A stretch of DNA of 64,000 bases, from assembly GCA_023512835.1 (NCBI GenBank), contig CM042092.1, positions 52,334,400-52,398,399 of the forward strand. Direction: 5' to 3'. The position numbers were made by a program, and so were the translations under genes. A model generated the notes under the pieces. The model did no database searches and was not told where the DNA came from. It worked only from the letters and a program-made list of their open reading frames with translations. How positions within the stretch are numbered: position 1 is the stretch's first letter; each line of letters opens with the position of its first letter. Below are positions 48,602 through 60,316 of the stretch, one piece after another. Source of the DNA: Taxillus chinensis. Taxonomy: Eukaryota > Streptophyta > Magnoliopsida > Santalales > Loranthaceae.

Positions 48602-49778
48602 TGATGGTCCCTTGGAGCCTAAAGGGGGGGGGGGGGTGAATAGGCTCTTATTCGAACTCTTTCTTTTCTCTCAAGACACAAAGACTTATCTAGTTTAAGT
48701 GATAATATCACTCCGGAAGATAACCAGATAGTGGAAGTATTTTGTTTTATTATCACAAAGTGATTACAACAAAATAGAAGCAAACACTCTCTTACACTCG
48801 TTTACAACTTTGAATTCACACACTAGCCAAGTGCCTTTTCTATTTTTGCACTTCTTCGCTCTAGCTCACATTTTACAAGAAGTATAAGTATGAATATTTA
48901 TACAAAACATTCCTAAGAGACAACCTTGGAACTTGAAGTTCCGGAATGCGTTCCGCACTAACTATCCCTTGGTAATCTATCTGCCTTGACTGCTGCGGAT
49001 TGTGGAGCTCAAGATCTTGGATTCGAAGAGTATAAGTGTCTTTGTGAGTTCCGAGATACAATTAAGGTTGTGTCCACATATCCGGATGATCCACGTGTAA
49101 GATTCTTCTTGTTCTAAATGCATTCTTCTTACATCGGGACAGCACGAGCCGATAACTTTAAATGCGGTTTCATTGGAGCAGTGTCTTCTTGGTCCGGTGT
49201 AATTTTCCTTACTCCGTAGTTAATGAAGCTCGGAACCTTACTCCGTGTCAGTGGTTGCTTATTCCGTATCTATTCAGTACTAGAATCCTTAGTCCGTGTC
49301 AGCGCTTCCTTACTCCGCATGTAAGTTCCTTACTCCGTATGTAAGTTTCTTACTCCGTATGTAAGTTCCTTACTCCGTGTGTAAGTTCCTTACTCCGTGT
49401 GTAAGTTCCTTACTCCGTGTGTAAGTTCCTTACTCCGTATGTAAGTTCCTTACTCCGTATGTAAGTTCCTTACTCCGTGTGTAATAAGTCCGGATTCCTT
49501 ACTCCGCATCTATTTTCCTTACTCCGCACTTATTTTCCTTACTCCGCACTTATTTTCCTTACTCCGCACTTATTGTTACTTGGTTATTTACCAAGTGTTT
49601 GACGACACTAACTCTTGTCCGGATCAGGATTATGTATCCTGTCCTTAGCTTTGCTCTCACGAGTGCATCTTTGGATTAGTGACATACCTTCTGCAATGAT
49701 CAAATAAACACAAAAGATCTCAGATCAAATTACATAAGGCTTTAACGGCATTATCCAAATTCTGGGTTTGATCCAACA
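48602..49778 (-). repeat. 5' LTR of SIRE2
   Basis: It is collinear with the other LTR over its full 1177 bp. The poly-G run is 13 here against 11, and the 20-bp minisatellite has the same units (49316-49480). Confidence 0.93.
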
Positions 49779-49802
49779 CCTTTAACCATCTCAGTCGCGA
49801 AG

Positions 49803-50330
49803 GTGGATGGACTCACTAGTAACCTCATCATGAATAACGTCATTAGCTTTAGAGATGACGAGCTACCCCAAGAAGGAAAGGGGAACATAAAAGCTTTGCA
49901 CATCACGGTCAAATGCAAGGAGCACACCATAGCCCGTGTACTCATTGACAATGGCTCTGCCTTGAACATTATGCCCTTGCATATACTGCAACAACTTCCA
50001 GTCGGCACATCCTATATGCGTCCCTGTACAATGAAGGTACGGGCATTCGATAGAGGAAAGCATGACGTGGTGGGGACTCTGGATATTCCACTCATGATTG
50101 GGCCAACTACTTTTACGGTGGAATTTCAGGTGATGGACATCACGCCATATTACAGCTGTTTGTTGGGAAGACCTTGGATCCACATGGCAGGGGCAGTGCC
50201 GTCAAGCCTCCACCAAAAGATGAAATTTGTGATGGGAGACCAGCTCATTTGCATCTCTGGAGAGACAAGTTTCCTCGTCACCAAACCGGCATCAGTACCT
50301 TATATTGAAAACAACGAGGATGTACCGTAA
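49803..50330 (+). pseudogene. Gypsy 3 aspartic protease
   Basis: The reading is NNVISFRDDELPQEGKGNIK, then ARVLIDNGSALNIMPL with the D-N-G triad, then YYSCLLGRPWIH, the Tat-group protease layout. The SIRE2 insertion lies just upstream; the frame resumes after the ccttt duplication (YIP / LTISVAKVDG). A TAA at 50328-50330 stops the frame, and reading continues in the same frame beyond it. Confidence 0.85.
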
Positions 50331-50813
50331 TGTTCCTATCGATCCTTTGAGGTCGTGAACATCACTTCTATACCAAGCTATCACCTCTCAAAGGCATCAA
50401 AGATGGTTGCAACCACCATGATCAAGCAAGGGTACAAGCCAGGGCAAGGATTAGGTCCAAAGGCTCAAGGAATCTAGAAACCCCTGACCATCCGAGAAAA
50501 TACTGAGAAATTTGGGTTGGGCTACATGCCTACTAGAGCAAACAGACAGAGGGTAGCTATTAAAAAGAAAGAAAGCAGGATGGCAAGGCTGCAAAAAAGG
50601 GCAGTTCAAGAAGAAAAGAGAAGCTTTCCCCCCTTGAATGTTACATTCCGGAGTGGAGGGTTCATCTATAAAAGCCAACTTGAGCCCGTGCCTGAGTTTG
50701 TAGCCGTATTGGATGCAGACGAGAAGGTGCTGAGCGAGATGACTCTGGTGGTGCGAGAGGATCCCAACCATCCATTAAACAATTGGACCAGCCTGGACCT
50801 CCCCATAATGTAA
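50331..50813 (+). pseudogene. Gypsy 3 protease-RT linker with G-patch-like motif
   Basis: In the protease frame it reads MIKQGYKPGQGLGPKAQGI (50418-50474), a G-patch-like glycine motif, then TAG (50475-50477), then FGLGYMPTRANRQRVAIKKK. G-patches bind RNA and helicases, and some retroelements carry one after the protease. The segment ends with TAA at 50811-50813, and RT resumes in another frame. Confidence 0.6.
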
Positions 50814-50819
50814 TGCTTA

Positions 50820-53160
50820 CGGGGTCACTGGATTTAATGTATTCTATTTTAATGGCTTTTGAAGCGGTGAACATTTGTTTTTATCAAAAGCTTTTCAATA
50901 AAATGCACTTTTCTTCAAATCTTTCACGGTGCATTCCATTCATAACATATGCATATCATATTTGGTTACCAACTTGTAATTCTCTTATAAGCAGGTATCA
51001 CAATGTCAATGAAAACATAGTATGCGAAGGCGAAACGGAATGCCGAAGGTTTGACCAAAGTCCAAACTGGGAGCAGCCAGTGTTTGAAGCTGATGAGAAT
51101 GAGGTAGACGAGACACCCGAGCTACCGGGAGAGATCATACGTCTATTGGAAAGGGATGATTGTTTATCCATTCTAAGTGAAGACCCAGTAGAAATAGTGA
51201 ATTTGGGGACGGCCGCCGAACCAAAAGAATTGAGGGTAAGGCCTTTGATAGCTACCGACATGAAGAAGAAGTTAATCGAGCTGTTAAGAAGCTACATCAA
51301 CATTTTTGCATGGTCATACCAAGATATGCCCGGATTAGACACAGATATAGTGCAACATCACATACCCGTGAAGCCAGAGTGCAAGCCAGTACAGCAGAAA
51401 TTGCGAAGAATGAGACCAGAGATGATACTGAAGATTAAAGAAGAGGTCAAAAAGCAATGGGATTCAGGTTTCCTAAGTGTCTCCCACTATCCAGAATGGG
51501 TGGCCAATGTTGTACCAGTACCGAAGAAAGGAGGCAAAGTACGCATGTGTGTCGACTATAGAGATCTGAACTGGGCCAGTCCGAAAGACAACTTCCCACT
51601 TCCTCATATTGATACCTTGGTGGATAATACAGCAAAACACGCCCTATTCTCATTCATGGATGGTTTCTCAGGCTATAATCAAATTCATATGGCCCCCGAA
51701 CACAAAGAGAGGACCACGTTTACGACACTTTGTGGCACATTCTGTTATAATGTGATGCCTTTTGGGCTGAAGAACGCAGGGGCAACCTATCAGCGAGCCA
51801 TAGTGACCCTATTCCACGATATGATGTATAAGGAAGTCGAAGTATATGTGGACGCCATGATAGCCAAATCATGAAGCATTGAAGATCATATCGAAGTACT
51901 CCGCAAGCTCTTCAACAGGCTACGGAAATATCAGCTGAAATTGAACCCCGAAAAGTGCACTTTCGGAGCCATGTCTGGAAAACTGTTGGGTTTCATTGTG
52001 AGCCAAAAAGGAGTTGAAATCGATCCAGATAAAGTTCGAGCTATCCAAGAGATGCCGCCACCACGGACCATCAAGGAGGTTAGAGCATTCCTAGGGCGAC
52101 TGAATTACATTGCCCAACTTATTTCCCAATTGACAGCCACCTGTGAACCCATCTTCAAGACTTTACGAAAGAACAACCCAGAAATTTGGAATGACAAGTG
52201 TCAAGAAGCTTTTGACAAGATCAAACAATATATGTCTAATCCACCTATTTTGGTCCCACCAGTACCGGATAGACCTCTGATCTTATACTTGACCGTTCAG
52301 GAGTCTGCGATGGGTTGTGTCTTGGGGCAACACGATTCTACAGGCAAGAAGGAGCAGGCCATTTATTACCTCAGCAAGAAGTTCACCATCAATGAGGAAA
52401 ACTACACACGCTTGGAGAAGACGTGCTGTGCTCTTGTCTGGATAACAAGAAGATTGAGGCAATACATTCTTTATCATACCACATGGCTGATTTCAAGGCA
52501 TGATCCCCTCAAATATCTCTTGGAAAAACCATCCATTTCTGGGAGAATCGCCAAATGGCAATTGGTCTTATCGGAATATGATATCATTTATGTGCTTCAA
52601 AAAGCCATCAAAGGGAGTGCAATAGCTGATTACTTGGCAGATAGAGCACTAGAAGATTACGAGCCCATGACTATTGGCTTCCCAGATGAGCACATCAACA
52701 TCATTTCGGCCGAGGTATCAGACATATGGACTATGTGGTTTGATGGAGCCTCCAGCCTCTCGGGGCACGGTATTGGGGCCATCCTGATATCCCCAAAAGG
52801 CGAACATTTCCCCATGGCGGCAAAGCTAACCTTCCCTTGTACAAACAATGTAGCAGAATATGAGGCTTGTGTGATGGGACTTCAAGAAGCCATTAACAAA
52901 AAAATCAAAAAATTACGAGTGTTCGGCGATTCAGCACTCATCATTTTTCAAGTAAGGGGTGAATGGGAGACTCGAAACCACAAATTAATCCCATATCGGA
53001 AGCACGTTATGGAGTTAGTCGAGCAATTCGAAGACATCACGTTCGAGCATATGCCCAGGGAGTACAATCAGATTCCTGATGCGCTGGCCACTCTAGCCTC
53101 CCTCCTTCGACTAGACACAAAGTTAGAAGTCCATTCTTTCGATATCCGTATACAAGATGC
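50820..53160 (+). pseudogene. Gypsy 3 reverse transcriptase, RNase H and archaeal-type RNase H
   Basis: RT runs from about 51270: MCVDYRDLNWASPKDNFPLP, FMDGFSGYNQIHMAPEHK, NVMPFGLKNAGATYQRA, then YVDA (51845-51856) in place of YVDD, and TGA at 51872-51874. The same frame continues with the thumb (NPEKCTFGAMSGKLLGF). RNase H follows (52190-52650, GCVLGQHDSTGKKEQAIYYL). The Tat-type second RNase H comes next (52733-53100) with WFDGAS, NNVAEYEA, FGDSAL and IPDALATL, so its D-E-D-D residues are all present. The altered active site and the stop make the RT inactive. Confidence 0.92.
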
Positions 53161-53164
53161 TCCT

Positions 53165-54453
53165 GCACATTGCATGGCCATTGAGGAAATACCGAAGAAA
53201 AGCCCTGGTACAATGACATCAGACAGTACTTGCTTAAACAAGAGTATCCAGCTGAGGCCTCTGAGTCTGATAAAAGAAATATCCGAAGGTCAGCATCCAA
53301 CTATTATCTTGATGGCTCGATTCTATATAAGAGAAACCATGACATGGTATTATTGCGGTGCGTGGCAAAAGAAGAATCGACACAAATAATGAAAGAAGTG
53401 CACGAAGGGGAATGTGGTTCACATGCAAACGGACATGCGTTAACAAGACAAATCATGTGAATGGGCTATTATTGGGTCACCATGGAAAAAGATTGCATTG
53501 AATATGTGCGCAAATGCCTCAAGTGTCAAATTTATGGCGATAAGATCCAAGTGCCGCCGTCCAAACTACACGTGATGGTTTCCCCGTGGCCGTTCTCACT
53601 TTGGGGCATTGACGTTATCGGACCAATATCTCCAAAAGCTTCTAGTGGTCATCGTTTCATTTTGTTAGCCATTGATTACTTCACCAAGTGGGTAGAAGCA
53701 ACATCATATGCTAATGTCACACAGGCTGTGGTACTTTGATTTATGCGGAACAACATCATATGCCGATATGAGCTTCCCGAGCAGATCATAACGGACAATG
53801 CTGCCAATTTGAACAGTCGGATGATAGGGAAGTTGTGTGAAACATACAAAATTCAACACCGCAACTCGACCCCCTATCGCCCAAAGATGAATGGAGCAGT
53901 CGAGGCAGCCAACAAGAATATCAAGAACATTATCAAAAAAATGACTGAAACATACAAAGATTGGCACGAGAAGCTACCATACGCTTTGCATGCTTATCGT
54001 ACCTCAGTGCGTACATCGACCGGGGCAACTCCATTTTATTTGGTCTATGGCGTGGAAGCAGTTCTACCTATCGAAGTGGAGATACCTTCCCTCCGAGTAC
54101 TTAAGGATACTCAGCTCGAAGAAGCAGAATGGGCCAAAAGTCGTTATGAGCAGTTGAATCTAATTGAAGGCAAGTGCTTGGCGGTAGTTTACAGAGGACA
54201 GTTGTATCAACAAAGAATGACCAACAATTACAATAAAAAGGTGAAGCCCAAAAGCTTTCAAGAGGGTGATCTTGTCCTCAAGAAGATCTTGCCAATCCAG
54301 CATGACCATAGAGGCAAGTGGACTCCCAATTATGAAGGCCCATATGTTGTGAAAAAAGCATTCTCGGGAGGCGCATTGATCCTTGCCAAAATGGACGGAA
54401 ATGAGCTTCCTAATCCAGTGAATAGTGACACCGTCAAAAAGTTTTATGCTTAA
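53165..54453 (+). pseudogene. Gypsy 3 integrase
   Basis: After a frameshift near 53190 the frame reads KEVHEGECGSHANGH and RKCLKCQIYG (HHCC zinc region), WPFSLWGIDVIGPI with the first catalytic Asp, HRFILLAIDYFTKWVEA, PEQIITDNAANLNS with the second Asp, and NGAVEAANKNIKNII with the Glu. The C-terminal domain follows (FQEGDLVLKK, KWTPNYEGPYVVKKAF). In-frame TGA codons interrupt it at 53458-53460 and 53737-53739. Without them the DDE residues are conserved. Confidence 0.9.
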
Positions 54454-54484
54454 TTCTCATACCTCCCAACAATTCCTGTAATGA

Positions 54485-54608
54485 GCGGACTTGGTGAAAA
54501 CCCGAAAGGGCACCAAGGGTAAAATACAAAGCTCCAACAAAAGACAAAAAAGAAAACAAAGGCGGACTTGGTGAAAACCCGAAAGGGCACCAAGGGTAAA
54601 ATACAAAG
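54485..54608 (+). repeat. 47-bp perfect direct repeat after gypsy 3 integrase
   Basis: 54485-54531 and 54562-54608 are identical over 47 bases. From 54609 to about 55660 I see no coding sequence, only noncoding element DNA. Confidence 0.95.
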
Positions 54609-55669
54609 TCAACAATAAATCTTGAAGGGTGAAATCAGTCAGAATCTGAAAGGATCAGGACCACAACAAATAGGGCCCTTTGCAAACAGTGGAGACAACA
54701 TTATCCAAAAATAGCGGTTGCAAACAGTAGAAGACTTGGTCAAACCTGTAGCACGCTCGAATCAAATTTGTAAATTATGCTTTTTAAAGACTTGTAATTC
54801 TGTTTATCAGATTATAACAATAGGACACTTTTTATGATATAAATATGTTTTGTGGAATCAAACCAGCAAAATCCCGTTTTATATCCTTAATCATATTTTA
54901 CCCTCTTCATTTCACATTTAAATAAAATATCTTAAATTCCCAGTGGGATCCATTGCCATTACCTTATGAGTAGGGTCAAGCTCAAAATCCCCAAACAAAT
55001 TAAGCCCCCAACTCAGAGTACTCATTCTCCACAGAATATCACTATCCCCATAGAAGCCGTCAAGTCAAGCTCCTCAATATGGCGAAGCTCAATTTAACAG
55101 ACCCTTCATGCACAAAAGGGAGTTCCCCAGCAAAGACAGAACAGACTCCCCAGCCAAAGAGAACATTATTCCTCGACAAGTTGAATGTTAGCCAACCCCT
55201 CTAACAACATTGAGATAAATCTCTAGCCCTAGCCAAACCCTTAGTAATACATCACATTGCATTCGATGCACACATCGCATTACATCACATTGCATCATAT
55301 TTCACCACAAGTTGAGGTTTATGTATCCCCGCATACATCACATTGCATTCCATGCATCATTTGCATACATTCAGCATACTCTGTAATTTCAGGAATGTTG
55401 CCGCCTCCGAAGATCCTAGGAGCTCATACTCAGCAAGCTATCCTAGCTTTCTTTGTTCAACTGTACAACTCTTTCCTTGCAATTTCCCCAAGCTCTAAAC
55501 ACATCCTTTTGGCACTTGAACAAATTTTTTTCCCCTTTTGGGTCACCTCGTAGAGCGATCTCCTTGAGTGAACTCGTAGAGGGAGCCCAAATTGGTTACT
55601 TCCTAAACTCACCAATTCCTTAAAGCATTTCCCCAAATACCCATTGATGTCTTCAACAAGTTTTTCCAG

Positions 55670-56270
55670 TTTAAGCCTATCGTTGCTGTGGGCTTTTCCA
55701 TTTTCAATTCGAGCCTATCGTTGCTGTGGGCTTTCCATTTTCAATTCGAGCCTATCGTTGCTGTGGGCTTTCCATTTTTGATTCGAGCCTATCGTTGCTA
55801 TGGGCTTTCCATTTTCGATTCGAGCTTATCGTTGCTGTGGGCCTTTTAATTTTTAATTCAAGCCTATCATTGTTGTGGGCTTTCCATCTTTAATCCGAGC
55901 CTATCGTTGCTGTGGGCCTTTCCATTTTCAGTTCAAGCCTATCGTTGCTGTGGGCTTTCCATTTTTTAGTTTAAGCCTAACGTTGCTGTGGGCTTTCCCT
56001 TTTGAATTCAAGCCTATCGTTGCTGTGGGCTTTCCATTTTTTAGTTTAAACCTAACGTTGCTGTAGGCTTTCCCTTTTGAATTTAAGCCTATCGTTGATG
56101 TGGGCTTTTCATTTTCAATTCAAGCCTATCATTGCTGTGGGCTTCCCATTTTTCCGTTCACGCCTATCATCGCTGTGGGCTTTTCATTTTTTAACCAAAG
56201 TTTATCGTTGCCTTAGGCTCTCTTTTTCAGTTCAAGCCTGTCATTGTTGTAGGCTTTCAATCTCCAATAG
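55670..56270 (+). repeat. ~38-bp tandem repeat, about 16 units, in gypsy 3 3' region
   Basis: The phrase gcctatcgttgctgtgggct recurs about 16 times with substitutions, spaced by ttccattttcaattcga-like sequence. It ends about 215 bases before the polypurine tract. Confidence 0.92.
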
Positions 56271-56472
56271 CTTTACATCGTAGGCAGCCTTAGATGCCTC
56301 ATCAAAGTCTTATCCAAGTCCACAACCTGTGAAGCCCTTTTTGCCTCTTGGGGACAGACCCAACTGTCGCATTCTACTCTTCCTCTGTGCTAGGTAAGTC
56401 AGGTAAGTGCTCCAACCCGTCCAAAATGACTTCATTTTATCTTTGTACGCTGTTTGTATACAAATAGTGCAC

Positions 56473-56481
56473 AAAGAGGGG
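56473..56481 (+). promoter_or_regulatory. Polypurine tract of gypsy 3
   Basis: The purine run aaagagggg lies four bases upstream of the 3' LTR start TGTTGGACCCC, where second-strand priming is expected. Confidence 0.7.
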
Positions 56482-56485
56482 CAGC

Positions 56486-59389
56486 TGTTGGACCCCATTT
56501 TGTCTGGGTTAGACATACTAACCCCATTTGATATACCTTTCTTCCCATGCCATATACCTTCTTGAACAGGTCCACAATGATCCCATACTTCCAAGGAATG
56601 GTTTGGAATTGATGTTAACCCCAATTTGCACGAGATGGATACAATTGACACGGACGGGGGAGTCCAAAATTAATGACTTCCGCTACAAGTCTTTTAAGCG
56701 CCTCAAGACTAACACCAGGTGATAGAAGATGAAAATGAGAGACTAACGCACTTGACCGAGCTCAAATCGGACTTAAAATGAAGAAGTTATGGCCAAAACA
56801 ATTTTTGTCAAATGGGGTTGACCATTGACCATTGACCGTTGACTGTTGACCAGCCGACACTTCGACCCATTGACCTTCGAAGCCTCGAAGCCTCGAAGCC
56901 CTGCTGCCGACACTCCGACCTACGAGTCGCCCCTTCGACCCCTGACCATCGAAGCCTGTAAACCTTCGACCTGCCGACACTCCGACATACGACTCGCCCC
57001 TTCGGACTTTCGAACCCTGTGAAGATGCGAAGCCTCGGAACTTACGATGCCATGACCTGTGACGCCTTCGACACGCGACTTACGACGCCTTGACCTGCGT
57101 CGCCTTGACCTGCGACGCCTTTAAGCCTTCGACCCGTTGACCGTTGACCTTCGACCTGCCAACACTTCGACCCGTTGACCGTTGACTTTTGACCCCCCAA
57201 AATTTCGATCCACCGAAACTTCGACCCTGCCGACACGTCGACTTGCCGACACTCCGACCTACCGACACTTCGATCCTCTAACCCCTTGACCTTCGCTGTT
57301 TGGCCCCTCTCGCTGGCTTTCTCGCTGGCTGCTCACGGGATGAGTTTTATTTGCTGGCAAAGATGCTTTTCAACGATCTGTCAGTCACATGTGCTAAAAT
57401 ACAAATTAAAAAAGGCAATCAAGAGTTGCAGGTCGCCAGACCACCCGACAACGCAGAAGACCCGGACGAAAATAAGGGAATCAATAAATACAGCATTTAA
57501 TGCTGCAATTAATGACAGTCCAGCCAAAATTCTGCCAGCCCTTTAAAATACAGTCTTTTGTCCCTGCGCAAAAGAGAGACCCATCATCGTTGAGAAAAAT
57601 CTGCTACCATTATTACACCCCAGCCTCGTCCCAGCGCAAACGGAGAGAGAAAAAAGAAAAAACAGAGTTCGGCGAAAAAAAAGAGACAGAAAAGGAAGAG
57701 GTTCGGCAGAGAGAAAAAAAAAAGAGTTCAGCCCCAAAAAAGAGAAAAAAAGAAAAAAAGAAAGAAGAACGCCTAGATTTGCTGCCATTCCATCTCAAAT
57801 TCGCCCAACTCCTGCCTTCCAAAAAAAACATACAATCCGAATTCTTTTTCTTTCCTTTTCTCCTCACTTCTCTGTTCACTTTGCCAACATTCATACATAT
57901 TATTTGCACTGGTTTGCGTTATCAGAAATTCTGAAACGTGTGAAATTTTATCCCCAGCAGAGAGATAAAATATTAATTCCTTTTTGCAGTGATAATACAC
58001 TCTCCCCCATTTCAAACTCAGAAATTCTGAAACACATTTTCATTCCCCCAATTTTGTTTTCTTTTCTTTTCAACAACAATACCAAAATCAGAAAATCAAA
58101 ACAAAAAAAAAATCAAATAAAAAAAAAAACAAAAAGAGAGACACAGATTTTGCAGCTCCAACCAGCGGTGTTCAATCTCCGGCCCAAGTCCAACCAACCA
58201 TTCTTTGGAAGTTTCCTCCTCCCGCCAACGATATCACTGCCGGAGTCCCAATCCCAAAGCCAAAGTCAGTTCACTTTGCATCTGTTTCTTTATTTGTTCT
58301 TTTTAGCTTATTTGTATTTATATTTGATGTAATTGTTTTGAGCATTTTTCTGGTTTTCGTTTTTAGCTTATCTATATTTGATGTAATTGTTTTTAGTATT
58401 TTTCACTGTATTTTTCCTGTATTTGTTCCTGTGTTGTACGTTGTAAATATGTAAAGTATAGTAAAAAGAGAAGCAAAAGAGAGGCATTAAAAGGGAGAAG
58501 ATGAAAAAAAAGGAAAAAGAAAAAAAGAGAGTGCTTTTATTTTTCTTTTGTGGATGTCATAATCACACACTCCATGTTTTTTTATTTTAATGCATATGTT
58601 CATGACTTTGATTTAAGATTTCGGGTTTGCAAAAAAAAAAAAAAAAAAAAAAAAAACAAAAAAAGAAAGAAAGAAAGGTTTCTAAAAACAAAACAAAAAA
58701 AAAAAAAAAACAAAAAAAATAGAAACAAACAAAAAAACGTTTTCATGTTTTCAAACAAAAAAAAAACCAGAATTAGTACTTCAATTTCCAAAACCAAAAA
58801 AAAAAAAAAAAAAAAGGGGACAAAAAAGCAAAACCAAAACAAAATGTTTTTTACAAAACACAAAAAACAAAAAAAACAAAAAAATGTATGTTTTCTAACC
58901 CAAAAAGCCAAAAAAAGAGAGGGAAAATAAAAAACCATTTTTTAGGACTTCAATCTCCCAAAGTAAAACAAAAAAAACCAAAACCAACCCATAGGATCTC
59001 ATTCTCCATTTCAAACAAAAACCCAATACTTCTAGGGTTCCCTTTAGAAATTTAGGGTAAATCCATTTTCACCATAACTTTAATAAATAACTTAGCTAAA
59101 TAAAAATCATAGACTTTTTAGGAAACTTAACCTGATCATGGCAAGACAATAAAACACCTCCTCCTCCTAAATTAGATACCGAAAGGGCGTTGTAGGGGTG
59201 CTAATCCTTCCCTACACGTAACCAACTCCTGAACCCTTTTCTGATAACGCAGACCACATCTTTTTACTACTCAAAGTAGAGGGTATCCAACTGTACCCCA
59301 AAAACAGTTGGTGGCGACTCTAAATTTTCTCACCATTGGTTTCGTTTGAGCTCACCCCAAACAGGCCCGGACGAAGACCAGTGATGACA
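56486..59389 (+). repeat. 3' LTR of gypsy 3 (2904 bp)
   Basis: It begins TGTTGGACCCCATTTTG and ends CCAGTGATGACA. Its first ~650 bp match the 5' LTR remnant, and its ends match solo LTRs B and C. It holds a TTGACC array (56818-56875), TTCGACC/TTGACC-rich DNA to 57290, A-rich tracts (58630-58980) and the aacagttggtggcgactct block (59302-59320). Confidence 0.9.
56818..56875 (+). promoter_or_regulatory. W-box (TTGAC) array in gypsy 3 LTR
   Basis: TTGACC/T begins at 56818, 56825, 56832, 56839, 56846 and 56870, the first five exactly seven bases apart. A similar but shorter array is in the 5' LTR (30964-31010). W-boxes are WRKY targets; a role in LTR transcription is inferred. Confidence 0.55.
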
Positions 59390-59751
59390 ACGGGCAGTGA
59401 GGGTTTTGCATGGGAGCCTTCCTAACGTTGTTTTAGAGCTTGGGGAAAAACCTTAGGGCATTTGGAGCTTGCACGTGATAATGGTCTTTGTCACGTGCAA
59501 CCATGTTTTTGCACTATCACCTTGGTTTTGTTATTCTAGTAATCTTTTCCCAAAGGGGCATGTTGGAATTGTGAATATTTTGTCTTGTATGGATGCGTGA
59601 AGGTTGTGGTTTGTATAATCGTAACTACGTCGTTTTGATGCTGGGTTTCACTTAATCAAAACTACGTCATTTTGATATTGAGGTGTCTATATAAGGATGA
59701 GGAGCCCTCTTGTTTTAGGTTTAGGGTTTCTTTTCTGTCAGCCGCCGCAGC

Positions 59752-59753
<2 letters not shown>

Positions 59754-59803
<50 letters not shown>
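59754..59803. repeat. (GA)n microsatellite in LTR copy 2
   Basis: About 23 GA units just downstream of the putative TATA/TSS. The same site has a shorter GA run in copy 3 (63848-63876) and a CT run in copy 1 (36185-36201, inverted). Confidence 0.95.
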
Positions 59804-59807
<4 letters not shown>

Positions 59808-59959
59808 TTTCTGATCGCTGCCGTGGTGGTTTGCGTGGGTGGACGGTGTCTAGCGTGGAAGCAAGAGCAGGAGGACACTTACAAGGTAGGGGTTTTGTTC
59901 CTCCTTGAACCTATCCTAGGGGTTTGGCCTTGTGATAGGCATTTTATTGTATATTCTGG

Positions 59960-59972
59960 ATATATATATATG

Positions 59973-60013
<41 letters not shown>
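59960..60013. repeat. (TA)n microsatellite in LTR copy 2
   Basis: An alternating TA tract with three TG interruptions. Copy 1 has only a short equivalent near 35970-36005. Confidence 0.95.
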
Positions 60014-60316
60014 GTAAATCCATATAGGTGTGATCTCCTATATGGATGTTGGCCTTCAATGGCGTATTTTGCTTGGATATTTGTATACATGCCCGTGAGG
60101 CTGGGGATTATGCATGCTAGGTATTCGATTTTATGCCTGTGTGGCTGAGTTTGTGAGTCTATGAAAGTGTGCATGCTATGTGTTTGGTTTTATGTCTGTG
60201 TGACTAAGTTTGAAAGCCTGTGAATGTGTGTATGCTATGTGTTCGATGTTATGCCTGTGAGGCTGTGCATGTTTAGTGTTTGATGTTTTGCCTGTGTGGC
60301 TAAGTGTGTTGTGTGT

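Larger units (their letters stand above)
37041..49778 (-). mobile_element. SIRE2: complete Sirevirus Ty1/copia element (12,738 bp)
   Basis: Two LTRs of 1177 bp (37041-38217 and 48602-49778) bound it, and the 5-bp duplication ccttt is perfect (37036-37040 and 49779-49783). It is inserted in gypsy 3 just upstream of the protease. Order on the minus strand: 5' LTR, primer site, gag, protease, integrase, RT, RNase H, about 1.6 kb of noncoding DNA with polypurine-like motifs, extra ORF, polypurine tract, 3' LTR. By eye the LTRs differ by four substitutions and about five short indels, so the insertion is recent. Its reading frames are nevertheless broken throughout. Confidence 0.93.
30686..59389 (+). 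mobile_element. Tat-lineage Ty3/gypsy element (gypsy 3) with two nested insertions
   Basis: The left end begins TGTTAGACCCC (30686) and the right end finishes AGTGATGACA (59389). The flanks atggg and acggg are a target-site duplication with one mismatch. Without the nested insertions the element is about 14 kb. Order: truncated 5' LTR, DUF7745-like ORF, gag, protease, RT, RNase H, a second archaeal-type RNase H, integrase, tandem-repeat 3' region, polypurine tract, 2.9-kb 3' LTR. The second RNase H after the first defines the Tat group. Several stops and frameshifts make it inactive. Confidence 0.88.

Noticed and set aside
55670..56270. CRISPR-like or coding repeat
   Set aside because: Repeats are degenerate, lack spacers and sit in a gypsy 3' untranslated region; the ORFs there are by-products of the period.
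58550..58938. Lys-rich plus and Phe-rich minus ORFs
   Set aside because: Produced by A-rich runs in the gypsy 3 LTR.
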